Assembly: GCA_965202875.1 (NCBI GenBank)
Contig: OZ241870.1
Coordinates: forward strand, 5,332,001-5,396,000
Reading direction: 5' to 3'
Origin: HK1 sp965202875
Lineage (GTDB): Bacteria > Pseudomonadota > Gammaproteobacteria > HK1
Length of the DNA stretch: 64,000 nt
Of this stretch, positions 24,913 through 33,092 are shown piece by piece. A program made the position numbers and the translations under genes. How positions within the stretch are numbered: the first letter of the stretch is position 1; each line of letters opens with the position of its first letter. Under the pieces are notes generated by a model. That model saw nothing but the letters and a program-made list of their open reading frames with translations. It was not told the DNA's origin and did no database searches.

Positions 24913-26888
24913 TCCGCCGCTCCCGGCGCCTGCCCGACTTCGCGGGTGTCGCCCTCGTGGACATCCTGGCCAACGGCGTGGCCATGCTCATCATCGTCAT
25001 CGTGGTGAGCATCGCCGCCCGGGTGGAGCGCGAGGAGCGCCACGCCGAGCAGGCGGACGAGATCGCCGCGGTCATGAGCCACAAGTTCAGCACCTCGCTG
25101 GTGCTGAACAGCCTCGCGGCGAGCCCTCCGGCCCGCCTCCACGACTACGAGACCTCGCCCCTGGACCGGACGCTCGATCCCGAGCTGCTGCCCATCCTGG
25201 AGCTGCACCCGGGATTCGTGCGCGAGTTCTATTCCGGGACGATCTGGACCCGCCGCGATCTGCTCCGGGAGCACGGTGGCCTGGGCGCCTGGGTCGCCGG
25301 GTTCACCGGGGAGCAGAGGCAGCGCCTGCGGGTCGACGTCTACGGCGTCGCCCAGTTCTACCTGACGATGGCGATCCTCCGCGAGCACGGCATCCGGGTA
25401 TACCACTGGCACTTCCTGACCGGGCCGCTCTCCCTCGCCGACGCGTCGCGCTGCCCGCCGGGGGTCGCGGGGAAGGACTGCGCGGGCGCCGGCGCGGACG
25501 AGACGCCGACGCCGCTGCCCCGGCTCGCTCGCGAGGAACGCGGCTCCTCCCGGCGCGGCGGACTCGCACGACTCGGGCTCGACACGCCCGACCGGCTCGG
25601 GGGATCCGGCGGGCCGGGGGGAGACCGAGACTCCGAATGGACGCCGTCCGGGCTGCTTCCGGGAGCAGGGCCGGGCGGGGCGGGCGCCGCTCCGGGATTC
25701 ATGCCGGAGGGCGTCGTCCCGGGGATCGCCGGGTTGGCGTCCGGCGCGTTCGGAGCGGGCGGAGGTCCCGGGGCGGCGGATGGGAGCGGCGGAACGGGCG
25801 GCGGTCCCGGAGCGGTTGGCGGCCGGCAATCCGCCGAACGAGGCCGGGGGTTCGGTGTGGAGCCGGGGCTCGATCCCGGATCGGCCGCGGCCCTCGGCAG
25901 CTTCCCCGATGCGCGCGGTGGCCGGGGGCCGTCTCCCGCCGGCGGGAGGGCCGGCCGGCCGCCGCGCGGCGGGCAGGCGTCGGGCGCGGAAGGGCAGGGC
26001 AGGGGGAGACCGGGCGGAGGCGGACCGCAGATCAACCTTCGTATCGCTCTCCCCGAATCGATCCGGCGCCAGGTGGGTGGCGGAAGCGCGGCCGTCCCCG
26101 CGCTCGAAACGATGTTCGGAGCCATGCTCCATTTCCTCGGCGAGCTGCAGGACACGCTGGACGCCGGGCGCACCCCGAGCGGACAGATCGCCGGCTTTGC
26201 CGAGCGGATGCTGGCGACCCTGGCGGCGCAGCCCCCGATCACGGACGCCGAGCGGGCGATCGCGCGCGATCTGGCCTTGAAGTTCGCCCTCTTGCCCCAC
26301 CTCGGGGAACCCGCCTCCCGGACGGACCCGCTGGCGTTCCGCTCCGTCCCGCCGGAACCGGACGAAGACGCCGTGCTCGTCGTCCCCCCCAACCGCCTGA
26401 ACGACGCGGTGGGCGTGAGCCGCGGCGGTGAGGGGGACGATGAAGGGGCAGGGCCGGGGGACGCGGAAGGTAGTGGTGAAAGGGGAGGCGGATCGCTCCC
26501 CGAACGCGGTCGGGTCGCGCTCGCGCTCAACGCATATCCCGGGATCTGGAAGGGCCTCGATCTCCGTCTCGAACCCTACTCGGTGCTGCTCATGCCTCCC
26601 GATGTGCGCGAACCCCGGCGCATGCGCTGGCGCGCGGTGGCCTACGCCGCCCCCGGGCTGGACGATCTCATCGTCGGCTTCGTCTTCGCCGCCGTGGACG
26701 CCGAGGGCAGGTTGCGGGTGCAGTCCGACGCCAACCGGGTGGGGCTCGCCGGGCGGCCCCTGTTCACCGTGTACCGGGAGTCGGCGTTCGGCTCGCGCGG
26801 CTGGCTGGTCTCGCTCTACGCGGCGCTCGTGGTCGGGCTCCTGCTGCTCGTGATCGCCCGGCGGTCGCTGGCGGGACGCGCCGCATGA
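24909..26888 (+). CDS. Large membrane-anchored protein with ExbD-like N-terminus and Gly-rich linker
   Basis: Protein of 659 aa starting with GTG in an overlap with the gene before. The N-terminus, DFAGVALVDILANGVAMLII, is a membrane span with an Asp near its start, the pattern of the proton-carrying Asp of ExbD, TolR and MotB. It is followed by a coiled, charged segment and a domain (about residues 60-190) containing RVDVYGVAQFYLTMAI and GIRVYHWHFL. Residues ~215-375 form a Gly/Pro/Ala-rich linker with almost no order-promoting residues. A helical domain (about 375-480), a second acidic Gly-rich stretch, and a beta-rich domain (about 535-620) follow, and a second membrane span lies at about 632-650. 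The two spans put the whole middle in the periplasm. Function unknown. Confidence 0.7.
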   Translation: MIRRSRRLPDFAGVALVDILANGVAMLIIVIVVSIAARVEREERHAEQADEIAAVMSHKFSTSLVLNSLAASPPARLHDYETSPLDRTLDPELLPILELHPGFVREFYSGTIWTRRDLLREHGGLGAWVAGFTGEQRQRLRVDVYGVAQFYLTMAILREHGIRVYHWHFLTGPLSLADASRCPPGVAGKDCAGAGADETPTPLPRLAREERGSSRRGGLARLGLDTPDRLGGSGGPGGDRDSEWTPSGLLPGAGPGGAGAAPGFMPEGVVPGIAGLASGAFGAGGGPGAADGSGGTGGGPGAVGGRQSAERGRGFGVEPGLDPGSAAALGSFPDARGGRGPSPAGGRAGRPPRGGQASGAEGQGRGRPGGGGPQINLRIALPESIRRQVGGGSAAVPALETMFGAMLHFLGELQDTLDAGRTPSGQIAGFAERMLATLAAQPPITDAERAIARDLALKFALLPHLGEPASRTDPLAFRSVPPEPDEDAVLVVPPNRLNDAVGVSRGGEGDDEGAGPGDAEGSGERGGGSLPERGRVALALNAYPGIWKGLDLRLEPYSVLLMPPDVREPRRMRWRAVAYAAPGLDDLIVGFVFAAVDAEGRLRVQSDANRVGLAGRPLFTVYRESAFGSRGWLVSLYAALVVGLLLLVIARRSLAGRAA

Positions 26889-27013
26889 GGCGCGGCATCG
26901 CGGCGGTCGCGGGACTGGCGGTGGTGACCGCGGTGGCCGGTCCGCTCACCCGCCAGTTCCTCCATTCGCTGCGCGCGGACGAGGATGCGGCCGGCCCGGG
27001 TCCCCGCGCATGA
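26885..27013 (+). CDS. 42-codon frame duplicating the N-terminus of the next gene
   Basis: Starts as ATGA on the stop of the 659-aa gene and ends as ATGA on the start of the next. It encodes MRRGIAAVAGLAVVTAVAGP followed by a short hydrophilic tail. Its first 96 bp match 27010-27105 at 92 of 96 positions, so it is a tandem copy of the signal/anchor segment of the following gene. It may be a translated small membrane peptide, or simply a non-functional duplicate that keeps the coupled overlaps intact. The product is unlikely to be independent. Confidence 0.5.
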   Translation: MRRGIAAVAGLAVVTAVAGPLTRQFLHSLRADEDAAGPGPRA

Positions 27014-27105
27014 GGCGCGGCATCGCGGCGGTCGCGGGACTGGCGGTGGTGACCGCGGTGGTCGGTCTGCTCACCCGCCCGCTCCTCCATTCGCTGCGCG
27101 CGGAC
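26885..27105 (+). repeat. Tandem direct duplication, 96 bp, 125-bp period
   Basis: 26885-26980 and 27010-27105 match at 92 of 96 bases, starting at the ATG of each frame. The period of 125 bp is not a multiple of three, yet both copies are open because each begins its own start codon. The four differences are single substitutions, three of which change the amino acid, so the event is recent but not brand new. Confidence 0.9.
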
Positions 27106-28608
27106 AAGGTCACCGTCGATCTCGGCATCCGCTCCGCTCCGAACGAACGTGCCCGCCTCCTGGACGGGTACGTCCTCGACGGCATCGAATCCCGCGCCTT
27201 CGGCCGCGAGCTCAGGCTGCGTCTCGACCGCCCGCCGCGGCGGGTGCGTCTCGATCCTTTCATCATCGACCGGTGCGAGGTGCGGCAGATTGACTACGAG
27301 CGCTTCGTGCAATGGTACGAGGCGGGAAGCGGGCGCCGCCGCGCACCGGATCCGGCCTCCCCGGACGCGCCCCCCGGCGCGCTCGCCAGCGCCTCGACCG
27401 GGCACCGCATCGCGGGGCTGCTGCGTTCGCCCGCGACCGGCGTCGATTTCACCGCCGCGTCCCTCTACTGCGATGCGGTGGGAGGGCGCCTGCCCTGGGC
27501 GGAAGAGCTCGAAGCCGCGGCAGGCGGCAAGGAAGGGCGGCTCTACGCCTGGGGAGACACCTTCGATCCGGAGGTCTGGCCCTATCTCGACGCCGACCGC
27601 AATGCGTCCCGTCCCTGCGGCTCCTACCCGCCCTCGGATTCGCCGCAAGGGATCCGCGACCTCAACGGCAATGCGATGGAGTGGAGCGCGGGCAGCCTTG
27701 CGGCCCCGCCGGACGATCGGCGGCCGGCCGCGCACGGCGCGCCCGCGATCCGCTCGCGCGCACGGGCCCTCTACGCGCTCAACGCGGCGTGGCTTCCCAT
27801 CGCGCCGGCCACCCGCAGCCATCATTTGGGTTTTCGCTGTGCGTACGACACCCCGCCTTCCCGGGACCTTCCCTGGGGCGGCAAGACGGGCGCCTACGCT
27901 CCGATCGAGGGGGGAGGGTTCCCGGTCGGCCTCCCGCCCGAAGTGCGTCTGGCGCGGCTCGCGGCGGTCCTGCCCGACGCGCAGTTGCGCGACGCGCGCG
28001 CCCTGCTCGCCTCGGCCGAGGGCGGCCCCCGCCGGATCGCGGCAGGGCGGTGCGAGGTGAGCCGTCGCGAGTACGCCGCGTTCCTGCGCGACCCCCTCGC
28101 CCGCGCCGGACTCTTCGCGAACCCGCGGGAGCCGGCCGGCGAGGACTACGTGCCGGACGACTGGGAGCGGCAGTCGGCGGACCTCGACTTTCCGGTGTCC
28201 GGGATGAGCTGGTGGGCGGCGGACGCCTTCGCGCGTTGGGCGGGAGGGCGCCTGCCGCGGGCGAGGGAATGGCGCTTGCTGGCGGCGGGCCCGGAGGCGC
28301 GGCTCTATCCCTGGGGCAACCGGTACGACCCCGCGGCGGCGGTCACCGCCGATCTCCCGGAACACGGGCCGCGTCCCTGCCTCGCCGCGGGGCTGCGCGA
28401 CGCGAGCGCCGGCGCACTGCACCACTTGGCCGGCAACGTCTCGGAATGGACGCAGAGCATCGCGATCGACCGCGGGAACTACGCCATGTGGGTGCAGGGC
28501 GGCAACTGGCTCCTGCCGGGCCACCGGACCGCGCTCGGCTCCTTCGGGCGCCTCGTGCCGCTCAACCACCGCTCACCGGGCATCGGCCTCAGAGTGGTCT
28601 ATGACTGA
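27010..28608 (+). CDS. Double sulfatase-modifying-factor (FGE-sulfatase) domain protein
   Basis: Exported or anchored protein of 532 aa. An N-terminal signal anchor (residues ~4-20) is followed by two copies of the SUMF1/FGE fold. Copy 1 (about 80-280) has FIIDRCEVRQIDYERFVQWY, GGRLPWAEELEAAAGG, GIRDLNGNAMEWSAG and HHLGFRCAYD. Copy 2 (about 335-530) has GRCEVSRREYAAFL, GGRLPRAREWRLLAAG, HHLAGNVSEWTQS and IGLRVVYD. Neither copy shows the paired cysteines (CxxxxC) used by true formylglycine-generating enzymes, so a binding or structural role is more likely. No sulfatase gene is near except the unrelated phosphonoacetate hydrolase. It closes the channel-protein cluster. Confidence 0.85.
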   Translation: MRRGIAAVAGLAVVTAVVGLLTRPLLHSLRADKVTVDLGIRSAPNERARLLDGYVLDGIESRAFGRELRLRLDRPPRRVRLDPFIIDRCEVRQIDYERFVQWYEAGSGRRRAPDPASPDAPPGALASASTGHRIAGLLRSPATGVDFTAASLYCDAVGGRLPWAEELEAAAGGKEGRLYAWGDTFDPEVWPYLDADRNASRPCGSYPPSDSPQGIRDLNGNAMEWSAGSLAAPPDDRRPAAHGAPAIRSRARALYALNAAWLPIAPATRSHHLGFRCAYDTPPSRDLPWGGKTGAYAPIEGGGFPVGLPPEVRLARLAAVLPDAQLRDARALLASAEGGPRRIAAGRCEVSRREYAAFLRDPLARAGLFANPREPAGEDYVPDDWERQSADLDFPVSGMSWWAADAFARWAGGRLPRAREWRLLAAGPEARLYPWGNRYDPAAAVTADLPEHGPRPCLAAGLRDASAGALHHLAGNVSEWTQSIAIDRGNYAMWVQGGNWLLPGHRTALGSFGRLVPLNHRSPGIGLRVVYD

Positions 28609-28778
28609 AGGTGTCTCGATCGCCGGGAACGCATTGTACGGACCGTCCGGCAGCCCAGGGCGTCCGCCGGCGGTCCGCGGCGCGACGATCCGAAAGTGTC
28701 CGGTCCGGAGAATACACTCCGGCGCGGAAGCCCCGCGCGACGTTCATCGCCGGCGCCAAGTCGTTTGCCCTCCCCGTG

Positions 28779-30035
28779 TCAGCCGGCCGCGCCGTTGAGT
28801 GCGTAGTCGAACACTTCGTAGCTGTGCGGCCGCGCGTCCTCGGCGCGGCGCGCGTACTCCTCGCTGACCGGACGGCTGAGGAGGATCGGCACGTCGGCCT
28901 CGTGGAGGCTGCCGTGGGTGCGCAGGCGACGGCCCTTGAGTCCGCTCAGGTCATGGTCCGTCTCGCGGGCGCCGATGACGGTGCGCGCGTCCCCGAGCAC
29001 CGCGACGTCGCCCTCCGGACCGAAGGGCAGGTCGAGCTCCCGGGCCGCGTCCGCGCGCGAGAGCAGGCGCTCGATGCCCGGCGTGCCGGCGACGGCCTCC
29101 ATCACCCGTTCGGCGGACAGCCCGTCGCGGCAGTACACGCGCACGAAGCCGCCGAGTGCGCCGTGGTGGCCCACGAAGGCGTCGGTGATGGGGCAGATGA
29201 CGGTGCTCGCACCCTCGCCGACCTCGCGGTCCAGGAGGTCCTGCAGCCATATCACGCGGGGCGTGCCGTCGGCGTGGGTCTTCTCGTTCATGCCGTGGTC
29301 CGCGGTGAGGGCCACGGTGGCGCCCAGCTCCTCGAACCGGCCGAAGCGCGCATCGAGGTCCTCGTAGAACCGGTCGGCCTCGGGGTGGCCGGGCGGGTAG
29401 GCGTGCTGGATGTAGTCGGTGAGCGAGAGGTAGAGGATGTCCGGGCGGCGCTCCTCCAGCAGCTTGAGCCCCGCGTCGAGCACGAAGAGCGAAAGCTCGG
29501 CCGAGTACATGTCCGGCAGCGGCCGATCGACGAAGCCGAGCGCGTCCTCGATGCCGTTCTCCTCCATCGTGCACCGGTCCGCGTGCTGCGAGGAGAAGCT
29601 GGCCGAGCCGTTGGAGAGGTCCATGCCCTTCTGGAGCTGCCGGCGCAGCTTGTCCTTGGCGGTGATCGACACCACCCGCGCCCCGTGGCGCGAGAACTCG
29701 CTCATCACCGAAGGGACCTTGAGCAGCTCGGGGCCGGTCATCACCACCGGCTCGCCGGTGTCGCGGTCGAGGTAGAAGTTGCCGGAGATCCCGTGCACCG
29801 AGGCCGGGCGGCCGGTCACGATGGACATGTTGTTGGGACAGGTGAAGCTCGGCATGGTGCCGTGCGCCACGGTGTGGAACCCTTCCTTCATGTAGCGTTC
29901 CATGTTGGGGATGACGCCTGCGGCCACGCCGTGCTCGAGGTAGGCGGGGTCGCCGCCGTCGATGCACACCACCACGATCGGGTGGTCGGGCCAGTGGTAG
30001 TCGGTGCCGTTCACCTCCAGGCTCCTGGTCGTCAT
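28779..30035 (-). CDS. phnA: Phosphonoacetate hydrolase (alkaline phosphatase superfamily)
   Basis: Metal-dependent hydrolase of 418 aa cleaving phosphonoacetate to acetate and phosphate, the normal PhnA length. The first metal ligand lies in VVVCIDGGDPAYLE, the nucleophile Thr in MPSFTCPNNMSIVTG, then LSLTDYIQHAYPPG, TADHGMNEKT and THGSLHEADVP supply the remaining metal ligands. Phosphonoacetate usually arises from 2-aminoethylphosphonate through PhnW and PhnY, neither of which is in this window; the aminotransferase at 17.3 kb is not PhnW. Start at 30035 was preferred to a 13-residue longer form. A related nucleotide phosphodiesterase is the main alternative. Confidence 0.85.
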   Translation of the reverse strand: MTTRSLEVNGTDYHWPDHPIVVVCIDGGDPAYLEHGVAAGVIPNMERYMKEGFHTVAHGTMPSFTCPNNMSIVTGRPASVHGISGNFYLDRDTGEPVVMTGPELLKVPSVMSEFSRHGARVVSITAKDKLRRQLQKGMDLSNGSASFSSQHADRCTMEENGIEDALGFVDRPLPDMYSAELSLFVLDAGLKLLEERRPDILYLSLTDYIQHAYPPGHPEADRFYEDLDARFGRFEELGATVALTADHGMNEKTHADGTPRVIWLQDLLDREVGEGASTVICPITDAFVGHHGALGGFVRVYCRDGLSAERVMEAVAGTPGIERLLSRADAARELDLPFGPEGDVAVLGDARTVIGARETDHDLSGLKGRRLRTHGSLHEADVPILLSRPVSEEYARRAEDARPHSYEVFDYALNGAAG

Positions 30036-30399
30036 GTCGTTCCTCCGAATCTTGTCTGCGCGCAGCGACCGCACCGGTCACCGGCGTCGTCGGACCGGCC
30101 GGGCCGGCGCTCCGCCACCCGCGGAAAGCATCGCGTCGCAGTCTCCGAAACCGCGCTGGAATCCTTGAGCGCCGTCCTGTTCACAGCCGGGTCGAGTATT
30201 GCGCGAGGCTCGTTGAGGCGCCGTTGCCTCGCCGGTCCGAGGCGTAGTCTCGCCGGGTAGTGTACGGAAAGCGCCGTCCATCCGCCTGCGATGACAGGCG
30301 CGTCTGCGACGGCAAGCGCGCTTGCGACGACAAGCGTCGGCAACGGGATGCGCGGCGGGCGTGGGAAGCGCGGCTCCGGGACGGATCGCGAGGCCGGGA
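30036..30399. other. Intergenic region with three 18-bp degenerate tandem repeats
   Basis: No gene recognised. At 30287-30340 three copies of an 18-bp unit run head to tail (TGCGATGACAGGCGCGTC, TGCGACGGCAAGCGCGCT, TGCGACGACAAGCGTCGG). The remaining sequence has no promoter or terminator that could be recognised with confidence. Confidence 0.5.
30287..30340. repeat. Three imperfect 18-bp tandem repeats
   Basis: Units at 30287-30304, 30305-30322 and 30323-30340 share a TGCGAxGxCAxGCG core. They are in a non-coding region upstream of phnA and downstream of the CoA-transferase gene, both on the minus strand. Slippage-generated repeat or a protein-binding array are both possible. Confidence 0.6.
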
Positions 30400-31623
30400 T
30401 CAGACGATCCCGTCGCTCTCGAGCGCGCGGAGCTCCGCCTCGTCGAGGCCGAGTGTGCCGGCGTACACCTCCCGGTTGTGCGCTCCGAGCTCGGGGCCGG
30501 GCCACAGCGTCGCGCCGGGGGTGGAGGCGAGCTTCGGGGTGATGGCCGGGATCTTCAGCGGCTCGCCGCCGATCTCCACCGTCTCGAACAGCCCGCGGGC
30601 GCGGTAGTGCGGGTCCTCCATCATGTCCGCGACGCTGTGGATGGGGCCGGCGGGGACGGCGGCGGCGTCCAGGACCGCGAGCACGCGCTCCGCATCGAGG
30701 GTCCGCGTCCATTGCGCGATCGCCTCGTCCACCTCGCTCTGGTGCGCGACCCTTCCCGCGTTGTCGGCGAGCCGCGGGTCGCCGGCGAGATCGTCGCGCC
30801 CCGCGGCGCGCATCAGCCGCTTGAAGATGGAGTCTCCGTTCCCGCCGATGATCACATAGCGCCCGTCCGCGCACGGGTAGGTGTTGGTCGGGACGATGCC
30901 GGTCAGGGTGGAGCCGGAGGGCTCGCGCACGATGCCCGCGCCGTCGTACTCGGGAACGATCGACTCGAGGACGTTGTACACCGATTCGTAGATCGCGACG
31001 TCCACCACCTGTCCCGCGCCGCCGTCGGCGTCCGCACCGATGCGGCGGCGGTGCACGAGAGCGAGCAGCACGCCGATCACCGCGTGCAGGGCTGCCAGCG
31101 TGTCGCCGAGGCTCAGGTTCGGGCGCACCGGGGGCTGGCCGGGAAAGCCGTTGACGTAGCGCAGCCCCCCGAAGCCCTCGCAGACCGACGCGAAGCCGGG
31201 CTTCGCCGCACGGGGCCCGGTCTGGCCGTAGCCCGAGACCCGGGTGTACACGAGCTCCGGGTTGGCGGCCCGGAGATCCTCCGGGCCGAGGCTCCACTTC
31301 TCCATCGTCCCGGGGCGGAAGTTCTCGATGAGCACGTCCGAGTGCCGGACGAGGGCACGCGCGAGCTCCCGGCCCCTGGGTTCGCGCAGGTTCAGGGTAA
31401 TGCACTTCTTGTTCCGCGCCATCGCGCGCCACCACAGCGACGTGCCGTCCTTGAGCACGCGCCAGTTGCGCAGGGGGTCCCCGGTGCGCGGCGGCTCGAT
31501 CTTGACGACCTCGGCCCCGAAATAGGCGAGCACGCAGCCGGCGAACGGCCCGGCGATGAGTTGTCCCATCTCGAGGACGCGGACGCCCGCGAGGGGCCGT
31601 GGTGTCTGTGGCGTGGCGGTCAT
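30400..31623 (-). CDS. CaiB/BaiF family (class III) CoA transferase
   Basis: Family III CoA transferase of 407 aa moving CoA between carboxylic acids. The N-terminus (LAGVRVLEMGQLIAGPFAGC) and GAEVVKIEPPRTGDPLRNW are typical; the catalytic Asp follows in NLSLGDTLAALHAVIG, at about residue 168. FRPGTMEKWSLGPEDL and the C-terminal TLGLDEAELRALESDGIV are also family-like. The acyl substrate cannot be told from sequence; these enzymes act on formyl, succinyl, carnitine and other acids. It lies upstream of phnA on the same strand with a 364-bp gap, so a common transcript is possible but unproven. Confidence 0.9.
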   Translation of the reverse strand: MTATPQTPRPLAGVRVLEMGQLIAGPFAGCVLAYFGAEVVKIEPPRTGDPLRNWRVLKDGTSLWWRAMARNKKCITLNLREPRGRELARALVRHSDVLIENFRPGTMEKWSLGPEDLRAANPELVYTRVSGYGQTGPRAAKPGFASVCEGFGGLRYVNGFPGQPPVRPNLSLGDTLAALHAVIGVLLALVHRRRIGADADGGAGQVVDVAIYESVYNVLESIVPEYDGAGIVREPSGSTLTGIVPTNTYPCADGRYVIIGGNGDSIFKRLMRAAGRDDLAGDPRLADNAGRVAHQSEVDEAIAQWTRTLDAERVLAVLDAAAVPAGPIHSVADMMEDPHYRARGLFETVEIGGEPLKIPAITPKLASTPGATLWPGPELGAHNREVYAGTLGLDEAELRALESDGIV

Positions 31624-32031
31624 CGTTGCGCTCGGAGAGTCGGATCTCTGCGACGATCATCGGAGGACAGGGCTCCGCCGGCCTCATGGAGCGAGGAGCC
31701 GTCAGCTTACACCGCACGAGCCGAAAGTCGGCGGTCTTCCTCTTGCCGCGCCCTTGCCGTGCTCCCCGGGCCACGACGCCGCCCACAAAATCATTGATGT
31801 CCTGCCGCGGCAGGTCGCTGGCCTGCCGCACCTCGTCATCCCCGACCGGCTCGACGTCGTCGCCCTCTTCCCTGGTCCATCGTGGACCGGGACATGGCGA
31901 AGCGGGTGCGCGGGTATACGGAGCGACCGGAGCGCCTGACCCCGCAACGGCACCGCGAGACGCGAGGGCGGTCTGGCGCCCGCGGGGACGGTCTGGTACA
32001 ACAGCGCCCCGCCGGAGAGGGGGGCCAAGGG
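31624..32031. other. Intergenic region between CoA transferase and pyrB
   Basis: No protein-like frame on either strand. CCTGCCGCGGCAGG is a palindrome at about 31801-31814, followed by another partial copy (CTGGCCTGCCGCA) 10 bp on. The GGAGAGGGGGGCCAAGGG stretch just before 32032 is the ribosome-binding site of pyrB. No clear promoter was found. Confidence 0.45.
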
Positions 32032-33021
32032 TTGAACCAGAGCAGCGACCGCCTTTTCCACGTCCTCGACCCCCGGCAGTTCGACCGCCCTCTCCTCGAC
32101 GACCTCTGCGCGCTCACCACCCGGCTGCGGCAGCACGCGAAGTCCAGGCTCGGGGCCCGCTCGCTGCAGACGCTGCTCCCCCACAAACGGGCGATGCTCT
32201 ACTTCACCCAGCCCTCGACGCGGACGTTCCTCTCGTTCGACAACGCCTGCCATCTGCTCGGGGTGCGCACGAGCGAGATCCGGGACCCCTCGACTTCGTC
32301 GGAGGTCAAGGGGGAGAGCTTCAAGGACAGCATCCGGACGTTCAGTTCCTACGTCGACGTGATCATCATGCGGACCCGGGAAGCGGGGACGGCGGTCCAG
32401 TCCGCGGCGCTGATGGACCGCATCGAGCGGCCGGTGCCCATCATCAACGCCGGCAGCGGGAAGGATCAGCATCCGACCCAGGCCCTGCTCGACATCTATA
32501 CGCTGGAGCGCAGCTTCGAGGCCCGGGGCGGGATCGACGGCAAGACCATCGGGCTGATGGGCGATCTGCGCCGCGGGCGCACCGCTCGCTCGCTCGCCTA
32601 CCTCATGAAGAACTACCGCGGCGTCCGGGTGGTGTTCATCGCCCCCGGCGATTTCGCGATGGAGGGAGACATCAAGGCACACCTGCGCGAGCACTGCATT
32701 CCATTCGAAGAGACGGACGAGCTCGCTTCCGTGATCGGCGAGCTGGACGCCGTCTACGTCACCCGCCTCCAGACCGAGCACGACGTGGGCGAGGAATCGA
32801 AGGGCTTCGAGCACGCGCGGTTCCGGATCGGATCGAAGCAGCTTCGGGCGCTGAAGCCGGACGCGGTGATCATGCACCCCCTCCCGCGCGGCCCCGAGCT
32901 CGACCCCGCCGTCGACGCCGATCCGCGGGCGATGTACTGGCGCCAGGAGCGCAACGGCATGTGGATGCGGGTTGCGTTGCTGGTGAAGATCTTCGAGGTC
33001 GAGGGCGAGCTGCCGGATTAG
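32032..33021 (+). CDS. pyrB: Aspartate carbamoyltransferase catalytic chain
   Basis: Enzyme of pyrimidine synthesis, 329 aa. The carbamoyl-phosphate loop appears as FTQPSTRTFLSF (STRT intact), with GSGKDQHPTQALLDIYT and MHPLPRGPELDPAVDADPRA as further signatures. YTQPSTRTF-type enzymes differ from the E. coli form (EPSTRTRCSF) but keep the key residues. The TTG at 32032 is chosen for its strong purine-rich site; a longer in-frame ATG at 31882 would add 50 Arg/Gly-rich residues of no known role. No pyrI, pyrR or pyrC partner follows. It converges on ruvX, whereas in pseudomonads yqgE, ruvX and pyrB share a strand. Confidence 0.88.
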   Translation: MNQSSDRLFHVLDPRQFDRPLLDDLCALTTRLRQHAKSRLGARSLQTLLPHKRAMLYFTQPSTRTFLSFDNACHLLGVRTSEIRDPSTSSEVKGESFKDSIRTFSSYVDVIIMRTREAGTAVQSAALMDRIERPVPIINAGSGKDQHPTQALLDIYTLERSFEARGGIDGKTIGLMGDLRRGRTARSLAYLMKNYRGVRVVFIAPGDFAMEGDIKAHLREHCIPFEETDELASVIGELDAVYVTRLQTEHDVGEESKGFEHARFRIGSKQLRALKPDAVIMHPLPRGPELDPAVDADPRAMYWRQERNGMWMRVALLVKIFEVEGELPD

Positions 33022-33092
33022 GTTCCCGAATGCGGGCAGGACCGCCCGCGTCCGTCAGGACGCGCCGCCTCCGGGTGGACACGTCGTTCCTT

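Noticed and set aside
23331..28608. A Zorya-type anti-phage system
   Set aside because: The channel protein is MotA-like as in ZorA, but there is no OmpA-type peptidoglycan-binding partner and no ZorC, ZorD or ZorE; the FGE-fold protein does not fit.
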